In this document: piece by piece, positions 1 to 11,065 of the stretch | Layout: each line of letters opens with the position of its first letter | Numbering within the stretch: position 1 is the stretch's first letter | Source: Fulvimarina pelagi HTCC2506 | GTDB taxonomy: Bacteria > Pseudomonadota > Alphaproteobacteria > Rhizobiales > Rhizobiaceae | Reading direction: 5' to 3' | Assembly: GCF_000153705.1 (NCBI RefSeq) | Contig: NZ_DS022272.1 | Span: 1,867,839-1,931,838, forward strand | DNA: 64,000 nt | Made by a program: the position numbers and the translations under genes | The notes under the pieces: model-generated | Seen by the model: the letters and a program-made list of their open reading frames with translations, nothing else | What the model was told of the DNA's origin: nothing | Databases searched by the model: none

Positions 1-2058
1 CGAACCCGGCAGGAAGACGTTGGCGTAGTTCGCGGTCTCGTTCAGGAAGAGATCCTGCACGATCAGAAGGTCGAGGGCACCGAGACCGGCTGACACATGC
101 TTGGTGTCCGGATCGGACTGGAGAATGTCCTCGCCCTGGCAGTAGAGGCCGCGGAACGTTCCCTCGATCGCCGCGTCGAACATGTTCGGAATGCGCAGGC
201 CCGGCTCGCGATCGATTTTAACCTTCCAGAGGTCCTCGTAGATCTTGCGCGTCTCGTCGTGCGAGATGTGGCGATAGCCCGGCATTTCGTGCGGGAAAGA
301 ACCCATGTCGCAGGAGCCCTGGACATTGTTCTGGCCGCGCAGCGGGTTCACGCCAACGCCCTTGCGGCCGATATTACCGGTCGCCATGGCAAGGTTTGCG
401 ATCGCGATGACCGAGGTCGAGCCCTGGCTGTGCTCTGTAACGCCCAGCCCGTAATAGATCGCTCCGTTTCCGCCTGTGGCGTAAAGCCGAGCCGCACGCC
501 TCACGAGATCGGCCGGAACGCCGGTCACGATCTCCATGGCTTCCGGTGACCGGTTCTCAGCCGAGACGAATTCCTTCCAGTCCTCGAACTCGTCGACCTC
601 GCAGCGTTCCTTGACGAACTCTTCGTCGACGAGGCCTTCTGTCACGATCACATGGGCAAGCGCCGTCAGGATCGCGACATTCGTGCCCGGACGGGTCGGC
701 AGATGCACGTCGGCCTCGACATGCGGGGTCTTCACGAGATCGATACGGCGCGGATCGATGACGATCACCTTCGCGCCTTCGCGGATGCGCTTCTTCATAC
801 GCGACGCGAAGACCGGATGAGCGTCCGTCGGGTTAGCGCCGATCACCACCATGACATCGGTGTGCTCGATCGAATCGAAGTCCTGAGTACCGGCGGAGGT
901 GCCGTAGGTGGTCGCAAGACCGTAGCCCGTCGGCGAGTGGCAGACGCGGGCGCAGGTGTCGATATTGTTGTTACCGAAGCCGGCGCGGACCATCTTCTGG
1001 ACGACGTAGACTTCCTCGTTCGTGCAGCGCGAGGACGAGATGCCGCCGACGGCCCCGCGACCGTATTTCGCCTGAATATCCTTGATCTTGTTCGCCGCGA
1101 ACGAGATCGCCTCGTCCCAGGAGACGACCTGCCACGGGTCCTTGTAGGTCTCGCGGATCATCGGCTCGAGGACTCGCTCCTCGTGCTTGGCGTATTCGGT
1201 GGCGAAACGGCCCTTAACGCAGGAATGGCCGCGATTGGCCTTGCCATCCTTGTAGGGGATCATGCGGATGACTTCCTCGCCCTGCATTTCCGCCTTGAAG
1301 GAGCAGCCGACGCCGCAATAGGCGCAGGTGGTGATCTTGGAGGAGGTCGGCAGACCCTTCTCCTTCACTGTCTTTTCCTGCAGCGCCTCGGTCGGGCAAG
1401 CCTGCACACACGCTCCGCAGGAAACGCATTCCGAAGTGAGGAATTCGTCGACCGGCGTACCGGCTGAGATCCGGCTGTCGAAACCGCGACCCTCGACCGT
1501 CAGCGCGAAGGTGCCCTGAACTTCGTTGCAGGCCCGGACGCAGCGCGAGCAGACGATACATTTCGAGGAGTCGAAGGTGAAATAAGGGTTCGATTCGTCG
1601 AGTTCCGCATCGAAGTGATTGCGCTCTGACGAATCATAGCGAACGTCGGACAGCCCGACGCGTTCGGCGACCTCGCGAACCTCGCAGTCGCCGCCGCCCT
1701 TCCGCTCGTCCCATTGCCCCGGATGGTCGGAGACGTAGAGCTCCATCACGCCCTTGCGGATGCGGCTCAGCCTGTCGCTCTCGGTCTTCACGAACATGCC
1801 TTCGCCGACCGGCGTCGTGCAGGAGGCGGGCGTCGTATTCTTGCCTTCGATTTCGACGACGCAAACCCGGCATGACCCGAAGGCATCGAGCATGTCGCTG
1901 GCGCAGAGCTTCGGCACCAAAATCTCGGCCTCGGCAGCCGCCCGCATGATCGACGTGCCTTCCGGAACGGTAACCGATTGTCCGTCGATCGTCAGCGTGA
2001 CCAACTTCTCGGCTTTGGAAGCCGGCGTCCCGTAGTCTTTTTCTTCGATAAGGCTCAT
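1..2058 (-). CDS. fdsA: NAD-dependent formate dehydrogenase, alpha subunit (3' end outside window)
   Basis: Molybdenum (bis-MGD) catalytic subunit of a soluble NAD-linked formate dehydrogenase, which oxidises formate to CO2. The first 686 residues are visible. The N-terminal part carries the [2Fe-2S] cysteines (LCASDMLDAFGSCRVC), then ferredoxin-like clusters (CIVCSRCVRAC and CVSCGACVQAC) and the CAYCGVGC cluster that opens the molybdopterin domain. The active-site motif is NIDTCARVCHSP: residue 373 is an ordinary Cys (TGC, 940-942) where E. coli FdhF has selenocysteine. The ATG at 2058 follows a strong AGGGAGGAA ribosome site. It is the last visible gene of fdsG-fdsB-fdsA. fdsC and fdsD, which usually follow, would lie beyond position 1. 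Confidence 0.95.
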   Translation of the reverse strand, partial: MSLIEEKDYGTPASKAEKLVTLTIDGQSVTVPEGTSIMRAAAEAEILVPKLCASDMLDAFGSCRVCVVEIEGKNTTPASCTTPVGEGMFVKTESDRLSRIRKGVMELYVSDHPGQWDERKGGGDCEVREVAERVGLSDVRYDSSERNHFDAELDESNPYFTFDSSKCIVCSRCVRACNEVQGTFALTVEGRGFDSRISAGTPVDEFLTSECVSCGACVQACPTEALQEKTVKEKGLPTSSKITTCAYCGVGCSFKAEMQGEEVIRMIPYKDGKANRGHSCVKGRFATEYAKHEERVLEPMIRETYKDPWQVVSWDEAISFAANKIKDIQAKYGRGAVGGISSSRCTNEEVYVVQKMVRAGFGNNNIDTCARVCHSPTGYGLATTYGTSAGTQDFDSIEHTDVMVVIGANPTDAHPVFASRMKKRIREGAKVIVIDPRRIDLVKTPHVEADVHLPTRPGTNVAILTALAHVIVTEGLVDEEFVKERCEVDEFEDWKEFVSAENRSPEAMEIVTGVPADLVRRAARLYATGGNGAIYYGLGVTEHSQGSTSVIAIANLAMATGNIGRKGVGVNPLRGQNNVQGSCDMGSFPHEMPGYRHISHDETRKIYEDLWKVKIDREPGLRIPNMFDAAIEGTFRGLYCQGEDILQSDPDTKHVSAGLGALDLLIVQDLFLNETANYANVFLPGS

Positions 2059-2286
2059 GCGATTCCTCCCTGGGGGAAGTGTGAGGTCGGCGGTTTCGGC
2101 CTAGCCTGAAGCCCGACCAGTATAGCAAATTCGTTTCTCGTTGCCGAGATCGTCGGAGATCGATGAAAGCGTACGTGACCGGTCATAAGGCTCAGTACTA
2201 TCACTTGTTCGTCGATCTCGTGGAGTGCCCTGCTACGGTCGTAAGGCTTGCAAACTCTGAACGACCGTATTGGTGGCGGAATGGCC

Positions 2287-3840
2287 CTATTCCGCCGCCT
2301 CCCGCATCGGCGTTCCGTTGAAATCCTCTGGGAAATGCCGGATCGCGCTCATAACTGGATATGGGGTAAAACCGCCAAGAGCGCAAAGGGAGCCGAATTC
2401 CATCGTGTTGCAGAGGTCCTCGACGAGTTCGAGGCTCTCGGCCGCGTTGTCGCCGGCGATGATCTTTTCCATCGTTTCCAGTCCGCGCACTGCGCCGATC
2501 CGGCAGGGTGTGCACTTGCCACAGGATTCGACGGCGCAGAACTCGAACGCAAAACGGGCCTGCTTCATCATGTCGACCGTGTCGTCGAAAATGACGATGC
2601 CGGCGTGGCCGATGAGGCCTTTCTTTTCGGCGAAGGCCTCGTAGTCGAATGGCGTGTCGAAGAGCGAGCGCGGAAAATAGGCTCCGAGTGGGCCACCGAC
2701 CTGAACGGCGCGCACCGGCTTGCCGGAATTTGTGCCGCCGGCGATCCCCTCAACGATCTCGCCAAGGGTCAGGCCGAACGGCACTTCGTAGAGCCCGCCA
2801 TGCTTGACGTTGCCCGCGATCTGCAAAGGAATTGTGCCGCGCGAACGCCCTATGCCGAAATCCTTGTAGACCTTCGCGCCCTTCGCCAGAATCTCCGGTG
2901 TCGAGGCCAGCGAGATCACATTATTGATCACGGTCGGTCGACCGAACAGGCCCTTGATCGCCGGCAGCGGCGGCTTGAACCGAACCTGGCCGCGCTTGCC
3001 CTCCAAGCTGTCGAGCAGAGAGGTTTCCTCGCCACAGACATAGGCTCCCGCTCCGACCCTGACCTCCAGATCGAAAGCGTGCGCCGAACCGAGCACCGAG
3101 ATGCCAAGCCAGCCAAAGTCCTCAGCCCGCTTGATGGCCTCGCGCATCACGCGGATCGCCACCGGATATTCCGAGCGAAGATAGATGTAGCCCTTGGTCG
3201 CGCCGGTCGCGACCGCGGCGATCGTCATACCTTCGATCAGGCAGAACGGGTCGCCTTCCATGATCATACGGTCGGCGAAGGTGCCGGAGTCGCCTTCGTC
3301 GGCATTCGCGACGATGTATTTCTTCGGGCCCTCGGTCTTCATGACCGTTTCCCACTTGATGCCGGTTGGGAAACCGGCGCCGCCGCGCCCTCGCAGCCCG
3401 GATTCCTTCACCTCCTCGACGATCGCCTCCGAGCCCATTTCGATCGCGCGGCGAAGGCCGAGAAGGCCGCCATGGGCTTCGTAATCTTCGAGGGACAGCG
3501 GGTCGGTCACCCCGCAACGCTTGAAGGTGAGCCGCGTCTGGCCCTTCAAGAAGGGATGTTCGAAAACGTCGCCGATCCGCTTGGCATGGTCGCCACCGGT
3601 CAGAAAGCCAGCGTCGAGCAGCGCCTCGATTTCACCGGGCTCGATCGGACCGTATCCCACGCGGCCATTGCCCGTCTCGACCTCGAGAAGCGGCTCCAGC
3701 CATGCCATGCCGTGCGAGCCGTTGCGCACGATCTCGATACCGAGGCCGCGATCGTCGCTGAGCTTGCGAAGCTCCTCTGCGATCTCGTCGGCACCGTTGG
3801 CGACGGCGAAGGAATCGAGCGGGATGTAAACCTTGGTCAT
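2287..3840 (-). CDS. fdsB: NAD-dependent formate dehydrogenase, beta subunit
   Basis: Electron-transfer subunit of 517 residues, homologous to NuoF of complex I, that passes electrons from formate to NAD+ through FMN and a [4Fe-4S] cluster. An N-terminal segment of about 110 residues precedes the NuoF-like core. GRGGAGFPTG is the NADH/FMN-binding glycine motif, ANADEGDSGTF lies in the FMN site, and ESCGKCTPCR near the C-terminus carries cluster cysteines. The ATG at 3840 overlaps the fdsG stop as ATGA, so translation is probably coupled. A longer reading frame from 3933 exists but would overlap fdsG deeply, so it was not used. Confidence 0.95.
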   Translation of the reverse strand: MTKVYIPLDSFAVANGADEIAEELRKLSDDRGLGIEIVRNGSHGMAWLEPLLEVETGNGRVGYGPIEPGEIEALLDAGFLTGGDHAKRIGDVFEHPFLKGQTRLTFKRCGVTDPLSLEDYEAHGGLLGLRRAIEMGSEAIVEEVKESGLRGRGGAGFPTGIKWETVMKTEGPKKYIVANADEGDSGTFADRMIMEGDPFCLIEGMTIAAVATGATKGYIYLRSEYPVAIRVMREAIKRAEDFGWLGISVLGSAHAFDLEVRVGAGAYVCGEETSLLDSLEGKRGQVRFKPPLPAIKGLFGRPTVINNVISLASTPEILAKGAKVYKDFGIGRSRGTIPLQIAGNVKHGGLYEVPFGLTLGEIVEGIAGGTNSGKPVRAVQVGGPLGAYFPRSLFDTPFDYEAFAEKKGLIGHAGIVIFDDTVDMMKQARFAFEFCAVESCGKCTPCRIGAVRGLETMEKIIAGDNAAESLELVEDLCNTMEFGSLCALGGFTPYPVMSAIRHFPEDFNGTPMREAAE

Positions 3841-4310
3841 AGCAGCGCCTCCGCCGCGAGTTTTTTGGCACGAGGTTGGTTCAGCCGGCCGATGATCCGG
3901 TCGTCGAGCATGGCAGAAGGCGCCGTCGCACATAGGCCCAGGCAGTAGACAGCTTCCAGCGTCACCGCGCCGTCGGCCGAAGTCTCGCCGAACTTAATCC
4001 CGAGCGCCTTCTCCAGCGAATCCGCGATCGCATCGCCGCCGGCCGCCTGACAGGCCTCGGCTCGGCAGACCTTAAGAACGTGCCGTCCGTGGGGCTCACG
4101 CTTGAAGTCGTGATAGAACGAGACGACGCCGTAGACCTCGGCGCGTGTGAGGTTCAATTCACCCGCGATCAGCCTGACGGCCTCGTCTCCGATGTAGCCA
4201 TAACGATGACTGAAGGCATGGAGGATCGGCAAAAGCGGCCCTTCCAGATGCTTGTACTCCTCGACGAGCGCAATTGCGTCGTCCTCGTCGAATTCAACGT
4301 GATGAGCCAC
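3837..4310 (-). CDS. fdsG: NAD-dependent formate dehydrogenase, gamma subunit (NuoE-like)
   Basis: Thioredoxin-like [2Fe-2S] subunit of 157 residues. The NuoE pattern of four cysteines is visible as CRAEAC and, about 35 residues later, CLGLC. The upstream helical region contains HAFSHRYGYIG and GVVSFYHDF, typical of this family. I chose the GTG at 4310 because a GGGAGGAG ribosome site lies 5 bases before it and homologues begin near this point. An upstream start at 4376 would add 22 unrelated residues. It is the first gene of fdsGBA. Confidence 0.93.
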   Translation of the reverse strand: MAHHVEFDEDDAIALVEEYKHLEGPLLPILHAFSHRYGYIGDEAVRLIAGELNLTRAEVYGVVSFYHDFKREPHGRHVLKVCRAEACQAAGGDAIADSLEKALGIKFGETSADGAVTLEAVYCLGLCATAPSAMLDDRIIGRLNQPRAKKLAAEALL

Positions 4311-4684
4311 GCCGGCTCCTCCCGGGTGTGTATGGGACTTCAATTGAGGGAAACACGGACGCAAACCCATGATCAAGCGCCGCTTTCCATGTTTCGATAG
4401 GTTTCTTCTATTGATTCAACACGGCCTTCGAAATCTGGCGCACCATGTCAGGGATCAGGATCTAACGACACTCTTACGGTTCAAGGCAAAAATCGAAACT
4501 TCGCTCGGAAATTCCCCAGTTTGGAACGGTTCCATCGATAGCTGTTTCTTTCCCAACCGCACCTCGGTGCGAAATTTGTCGTCGGCGGCGGGTGCTCCGA
4601 TACGAAATGCGACAAATCTTCCGCCCTTGATGCATCGCCTGAGTTGGAAGAAAAGCTGAAGGGAGAGACGGGAAGGTCACACAG
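4311..4684. promoter_or_regulatory. fds upstream region with an inverted repeat
   Basis: This 374-base stretch between the LysR gene and fdsG has no supported gene. It contains an 8-base perfect inverted repeat, ATTTGTCG at 4574-4581 and CGACAAAT at 4610-4617, extended by near matches on the outer side. Purine-rich GCGAAAT/ACGAAAT words sit at both ends of the spacer. It is A+T-richer than the genes around it. A LysR operator for fds is a reasonable inference, since LysR (FdsR) control of fds is known in Cupriavidus. No clear -35/-10 pair was identified. Confidence 0.4.
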
Positions 4685-5575
4685 TCAGACAGCTTCGTCC
4701 GATCGTATCGTCGCCTCGTTCCAGAACGCCGCAACGATCGGCGGTCTCAAGTCGCGCCGCGCAGTTACGAGACCGATCGGATAGCTGACAGTCGGCTCGA
4801 CCAGCGGGATCGAAACCATCGGGGGCGCCAGTCCCAGCATCACGGTCGCATGATGCGGCATTATCGTCGCGAGCCCTGCCATCCGCACCTGAGAAAGGAT
4901 CGCAAGCATCGAATTCGATTCCATCACAGTCTCGAAATGCCGGTCCTTCTCGCCAAGATGCCGGTTCAGGATCTGCCGGTTCTGCATGGTCGGGCTCAAG
5001 AGGCAAAGCGGCACACGACTCGCCTCGTCCCAAGTCACCTCCTCGCGTTCCGATAGTGGGCTGCCGACGGTGGTGACGAGGCTGTAGCGCTCCTCGTAGA
5101 GCGCCTTGTAGTCGACCCGCCGCACGCGGTCGTCTTCGAGGTAGGTGAGCCCGACATCCACTTCGAAGTCTTCGACAGCCGATAGAAGGTCGACGGAAGA
5201 CATTGACGCGACGTCGAAAGTGACATCCGGATGACGTTCGCGGAACGGCGTCGTCAGGCGCGCCACCAGGGAAAGTGCAGTCGGCACCGCGCCGATCCTC
5301 AAATGCCCGGTGAGACCGCGCCGCACGCTGCGTACCTCCTCGCGCATCGTCCTGACGTCGTCCGTGATCTTGCGCGCCCAGGCGAGCACCCGCTCGCCCT
5401 CGCTCGTCATCCCCTTGTAGCGAGAGCCGCGATTGACGAGGGTAACACCGAGGCGTTCCTCCAGATGCCGAATGCCGGCCGAGAGTGTGGGCTGTGTGAT
5501 CCCCAGCTTCTCCGCTGCCCGCCCGAAGTGGCGCTCATGCGAGAGCATGATGAGATATTCGAGCTTGTCGATCAC
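4685..5575 (-). CDS. LysR-family regulator, probable fds regulator
   Basis: Protein of 296 residues. The N-terminal winged helix-turn-helix is visible as HFGRAAEKLGITQPTLSAGI (residues about 16-35). The remainder is a type 2 periplasmic-binding-like effector domain. The start is GTG at 5575, with GGGAGG about 9 bases upstream. It is transcribed in the same direction as fdsGBA and lies directly upstream. The position matches FdsR-type regulators of formate dehydrogenase, but the effector cannot be read from sequence. Confidence 0.9.
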   Translation of the reverse strand: MIDKLEYLIMLSHERHFGRAAEKLGITQPTLSAGIRHLEERLGVTLVNRGSRYKGMTSEGERVLAWARKITDDVRTMREEVRSVRRGLTGHLRIGAVPTALSLVARLTTPFRERHPDVTFDVASMSSVDLLSAVEDFEVDVGLTYLEDDRVRRVDYKALYEERYSLVTTVGSPLSEREEVTWDEASRVPLCLLSPTMQNRQILNRHLGEKDRHFETVMESNSMLAILSQVRMAGLATIMPHHATVMLGLAPPMVSIPLVEPTVSYPIGLVTARRDLRPPIVAAFWNEATIRSDEAV

Positions 5576-5669
5576 GTCGGCGGGCCTCCCGTCCCGGCGG
5601 GACTATAGCCCATCCATGCCCGAGTCGGTCCACCCCGCCCTGGACGAGCTTTGAAAACCCCAACCGGCG

Positions 5670-6176
5670 CTAATGCCAGGCGTTCAATGCCCCGGGCGCA
5701 GCGCCGCTGATGGGATCCCTCTCTGGCAGCGCAAGTTTCGCGATCTCGCGTTTCGAAGCCTCGACATCCACCGTGCCGGCTCGCGTGATTGTGCCAGACT
5801 GGCCGGGTGGATAGCCGCCTACGACCTTAAATTCAGACGAGCCCGACAGCCGCTTGTGTCCGACCCCGGCCGGCACGATCACCGTATCGCCCGGCAACAT
5901 CGGCAGGGTGATCCCGCCATTTGCTTCTTCGCCCCCAAAACCGACCACCGCCTCGCCTGAAACGCATGTCAGGACTTCGTGGCCATCCAGATGGAAGTGC
6001 CAGTAGTCGAAGACCGTATAGACCCAGGTGCCCTGCCAGCCATGACGACGGAATCGCTGCTGTACGTCATTTGCAGTCAACTGGTCGGCTTCAATCTCGC
6101 CGGTGATCACGATCAGTGGCAGGTTGCTGTTTGGAATATCTTCCGCGGTCGGGAAGAAATGGGTTTCCACGGTCAT
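5670..6176 (-). CDS. Cupin-domain protein (YjlB-like)
   Basis: A single-domain cupin of 168 residues. The metal-binding motif is seen as YWHFHLDGHEVLTC and the second cupin motif as GDTVIVPAGVGHKRL. The N-terminal FFPTAEDIPN and central FDYWHFH stretches resemble the YjlB group of uncharacterised cupins. The ATG at 6176 has a GGGGACGAG site before it. It sits between the LysR gene and the aminotransferase on the same strand, with gaps of about 94 bases on each side. The substrate is unknown. Confidence 0.8.
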   Translation of the reverse strand: MTVETHFFPTAEDIPNSNLPLIVITGEIEADQLTANDVQQRFRRHGWQGTWVYTVFDYWHFHLDGHEVLTCVSGEAVVGFGGEEANGGITLPMLPGDTVIVPAGVGHKRLSGSSEFKVVGGYPPGQSGTITRAGTVDVEASKREIAKLALPERDPISGAAPGALNAWH

Positions 6177-6269
6177 CTCGTCCCCGAATAAAAGTCCATA
6201 GTTCGCGCGTGAAAGCCTCGATCAATACGTACATCGGCTTCGATGGTTCAGCATCCGGCGCACCGGCGG

Positions 6270-7643
6270 CTACATCCCCATCTCCGCCGCCAGCGCGTCC
6301 AGCCCCTCTCGCGTGGTCGCGAGGATCGTGTCGATATGCTCGTCCTCTATGATCAGCGGCGGGCAGAAGGCGAGCGTGTCGCCGATCGCGCGGGAGATGA
6401 CGCCGCGCTCCTGGATCAGGCCGAAGGCTTTCGCCGCGAGGGCGCCCGGCGGCTGGACGGCGACCTTCTTTTCCTTGTCTGTCACAAGTTCGACGCCGGC
6501 GATCAGCCCGACGCCGCGCACCTCGCCCACCAACGGATGGTCGGCGAGCCTGCGGAGCCCGTCCTGCAGCCGTGGCCCGCGCGCGCGCGCATTGCCGACG
6601 AGATCGCGCTCCTCGATGATTTTCAAATTCTCCAGTGCAACCGCGGCCGCCACTGGGTGGCCGGTCGTCGTGAAGCCGTGGCCGAAGGTGCCGATCCGCG
6701 CCGTCTCGTCGGCGATCGGCTGGTAGACACGATCGTTCATGATCACTGCCGAGATCGGGAGATATGAAGAAGACAACCCCTTCGAGACCGTTATGATGTC
6801 CGGCTTCAGATCGTAGGTCACCGAGCCGAACATTTCGCCTGTCCGGCCGAAACCGCATATCACCTCGTCGGCGACGAAGACGATCTCGGGATATCGAGAA
6901 AGGACCGCCTGGATCTTCTCCCAGTAGGTCACTGGGGGGATCACCACACCCCCTGCGCCCATCACGGGCTCGGCGATGAAGGCGGCGATCGTCTCCGGCC
7001 CCTCGGCCTCGATCATCGCCTCGAGTTCAGCCGCGCAACGCGTTGCAAACGCTTCCTCGCTTTCACCCTCCCGGCCCTCGCGCCAGTAATGGGGACAGAT
7101 GGTATGAAGAATGCCCTCGATTGGCAGATCGAAGGAGGCGTGGTTGTTTGGCAGGCCCGTCAGGCTCGCCGCCGCGAGTGTGATGCCGTGATAGCCGCGC
7201 AGCCGCGAGATAATCTTCTTGCGCCGCGGCTCGCCCATCCCATTCGCGCGGTAGCGCAAAAGCTTGACGATGAGATCGTTCGCCTCCGATCCCGAATTGG
7301 TGAAATGCACCTTCGCCATCGGCACAGGTGCGATGTTTATCAGCTTTTCGGCGAGATCGACCACCGGCGCGTGGGATTTGTGGGTGAAGGAGTGGTAATA
7401 GGGCAGCTCGGCCATCTGCTTTACCGCCGCATCGACGAGCCGCTTCTCGGAAAAGCCGACAGCGACGGACCACAGCCCGCTCATCGCCTCGATATAACGC
7501 TTGCCGTCGATGTCCTCGACGAAGACGCCATCGCCCTTCGCCATGACGATCGGCCCGATCTCCTCGTGGCGGCGCGCATTCGTAAAGGGATGAAAGTGGT
7601 GCGCGATATCGCGCGCTTCGATGGAATTGGGTAGCGGCGCCAT
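6270..7643 (-). CDS. Class III (omega) aminotransferase, PLP-dependent
   Basis: Protein of 457 residues, the usual length for omega-amino acid:pyruvate transaminases. TNSGSEAND is the PLP-phosphate region and FVADEVICGFGRTG holds the conserved Asp. VSKGLSS carries the Schiff-base lysine. It moves an amino group from an amine or omega-amino acid to pyruvate or a similar acceptor; putrescine, beta-alanine and taurine are all possible donors. It appears to be transcribed alone or with the downstream cupin gene. Confidence 0.9.
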   Translation of the reverse strand: MAPLPNSIEARDIAHHFHPFTNARRHEEIGPIVMAKGDGVFVEDIDGKRYIEAMSGLWSVAVGFSEKRLVDAAVKQMAELPYYHSFTHKSHAPVVDLAEKLINIAPVPMAKVHFTNSGSEANDLIVKLLRYRANGMGEPRRKKIISRLRGYHGITLAAASLTGLPNNHASFDLPIEGILHTICPHYWREGREGESEEAFATRCAAELEAMIEAEGPETIAAFIAEPVMGAGGVVIPPVTYWEKIQAVLSRYPEIVFVADEVICGFGRTGEMFGSVTYDLKPDIITVSKGLSSSYLPISAVIMNDRVYQPIADETARIGTFGHGFTTTGHPVAAAVALENLKIIEERDLVGNARARGPRLQDGLRRLADHPLVGEVRGVGLIAGVELVTDKEKKVAVQPPGALAAKAFGLIQERGVISRAIGDTLAFCPPLIIEDEHIDTILATTREGLDALAAEMGM

Positions 7644-7696
7644 GGTGCGGCTCTCGATGTTCAGCTGGACCTAGATCAAGAGAAAACCGAAACCCA

Positions 7697-7720
7697 GCCT
7701 CCGGCGCAAGCCGGCGAGGC
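7697..7720 (-). terminator. Candidate terminator downstream of the aspartate aminotransferase
   Basis: Read on the minus strand this forms a hairpin with a CCGGC/GCCGG stem, a four-base loop and an outer CCT/AGG pairing across a two-base bulge. The T-rich run TTTCGGTTTTC follows. It lies between the aspartate aminotransferase stop and the omega-aminotransferase start. Confidence 0.4.
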
Positions 7721-7836
7721 GCGGCGCGGTCGCCGCACACCACCCGACTTCTCGCTAAGCTGTAAAAGCCAGCGGGGGTTGGCGAACCCGATCGAGCTGA
7801 AATAGCACGCCTTCCAGCTTCGTTGACCCTGACGGC

Positions 7837-9622
<1,786 letters not shown>

Positions 9623-9835
9623 ATGAGCTTTCATCTACGCGAACGGGTCAGACGCGAAGTCGAACAGCGTCGCTCGAAGAATGCAGTGATCGACGTCGGC
9701 GATCTCGCCTTGCGGATGTCCGAAGAGATCGACGGCGAAAGCACGACCGCGACGATCATGCTCCAGCGACTCATCATCGACGAATGCTCCCACGCCGGGA
9801 TCGCGATGCGCGTCGGCGGCTCGCCGAACATTTAA
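9623..9835 (+). CDS. Small hypothetical protein
   Basis: A 70-residue protein when started at the ATG at 9623 (MSFHLRERVRREV). In-frame ATGs at 9611 and 9602 are equally possible, and GAGAGG lies 12 bases before 9623. It is charged and predicted helical, with no signal peptide and no recognised domain. A strong hairpin terminator follows 30 bases after the stop, which supports a real transcript. Its function is unknown. Confidence 0.5.
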   Translation: MSFHLRERVRREVEQRRSKNAVIDVGDLALRMSEEIDGESTTATIMLQRLIIDECSHAGIAMRVGGSPNI

Positions 9836-9865
9836 AATAGATCGCCGATCGAACGATCACATCGC

Positions 9866-9896
9866 AAGGCGCGGTTGGCTCGACCAACCGCGCCTT
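9866..9896. terminator. Bidirectional rho-independent terminator
   Basis: A perfect 13-base inverted repeat, AAGGCGCGGTTGG and CCAACCGCGCCTT, with a 5-base loop. The stem ends give A and T runs on both strands. It lies between the convergent small hypothetical gene and the MscS gene and would serve both. Confidence 0.85.
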
Positions 9897-9909
9897 TCTG
9901 CATCGATCG

Positions 9910-10929
9910 TCAGGACTTTCCGTTCACCTCCGCGGATTGCTTCTCCAGCCGCGCCGGTTCGGGAGTCCTGCCGTCAGGCTGCAGCGGCCAACCCTCGCGC
10001 TGCTTTCCACGCCTGCCATCCAGCGTCTCTGTCTGGTCGTGCAGGAGCGTAACCCGTGTCTCGAACGGCATATCGATCCCCGCCCCATCGAGTGCTCGCT
10101 TGATTTCCTGCAATGCCGCGGCCTGAGCATGGACGACGTCAGTGCGAACCGAATTCGTCCACCACCGCACGCGGAGTGTCACCCAGCTCGCAGCAAGATC
10201 CCAGACCAGCACTTCCGGCTTCGGCTCTGTCTCGACGCCTTCGGCACGGCCGAGCGCGTCCAGGATCACCGCCCGCGCGGTTTCGATGTCGTCGCCGTAA
10301 CCGATCCCGACATCGTATTGCGACCGCCGTTTCTGGTGTGCCGTGTTTACCGTCACTGCGTTGGAATAGACGTCCGCATTGGGAATGATGACGCGACGCC
10401 GGTCATAGGTCGTGATGATCGTCGCCCGCGTCTCGATCCAGTCCACCGTCCCCTCGTATCCGTTGACCACGATCTGGTCGCCGACCTGAAACGGCTGCCG
10501 GATGAGAAGGAGCAGACCGGCGAGCCAGTTCTGCAGAATATCCTTGAAGGCAAAACCGATTGCCACCGAGCCGATGCCAAGCCCCGCCAGCAGGTCTGCC
10601 GGATTGAGCGAAGGAATGATGATCGTCAGGCCGAGCAGGATGCCGAAGAGGATGATGATCCACTTGATGAAAGCGCCCAACACTTCGCCGAGATTGTCCC
10701 GGCTCTTGCGCCGAGCCCAGCGGTTGAACAGCCGATCGAACAGCCAACCGGCGAGGAAGAAGATCGAGACGACGACCAGCGCCACCACGATGTTCGGCAA
10801 GAGCTGCTGTACGCCGACCACCCAGGCCTCGACCTTTCCGAGGGCGATGGATGGATCGAAATCGACAGCCTGGTCGACGGTCGTGGGGTTCGCCGAACCC
10901 TCAGGCGCTTCCTGCGCGAATGCCTGCAT
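9910..10929 (-). CDS. MscS-family mechanosensitive ion channel
   Basis: Inner-membrane channel of 339 residues. Three hydrophobic helices lie at about residues 47-67, 85-107 and 115-145. The pore helix and beta-domain signature is visible: GLGIGSVAIGFAFKDIL, then PFQVGDQI and IIPNAD. The soluble C-terminal domain ends in a charged tail. Either the ATG at 10929 or the adjacent upstream GTG at 10932 may start it; AGGGG eight bases upstream favours the ATG. It releases solutes on hypo-osmotic shock. Confidence 0.9.
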   Translation of the reverse strand: MQAFAQEAPEGSANPTTVDQAVDFDPSIALGKVEAWVVGVQQLLPNIVVALVVVSIFFLAGWLFDRLFNRWARRKSRDNLGEVLGAFIKWIIILFGILLGLTIIIPSLNPADLLAGLGIGSVAIGFAFKDILQNWLAGLLLLIRQPFQVGDQIVVNGYEGTVDWIETRATIITTYDRRRVIIPNADVYSNAVTVNTAHQKRRSQYDVGIGYGDDIETARAVILDALGRAEGVETEPKPEVLVWDLAASWVTLRVRWWTNSVRTDVVHAQAAALQEIKRALDGAGIDMPFETRVTLLHDQTETLDGRRGKQREGWPLQPDGRTPEPARLEKQSAEVNGKS

Positions 10930-11065
10930 CACTCGATCCCCTGTCTCTCAACCTTTCGAGGTACTCACAAAGAAAGCGCCGGACCGTCGCCCGACGCTTC
11001 CCGAGTTTCGAAATTTACGCGACGACCGACCGACAGACAGCCTGACGCGACATCATCGCCCGAAC

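Noticed and set aside
940-942. Selenocysteine in fdsA
   Set aside because: The active-site codon is TGC (Cys) on the minus strand, not TGA, so no SECIS element is needed.
2248-3948. Long rightward frame opposite fdsB
   Set aside because: It is an antisense reading of fdsB caused by high G+C in codon third positions; the leftward frame has clear NuoF motifs. Similar antisense frames opposite phoX (18103-20334), the restriction gene (23427-25100), pnp (26289-27638) and ribB (50379-51647) were rejected for the same reason.
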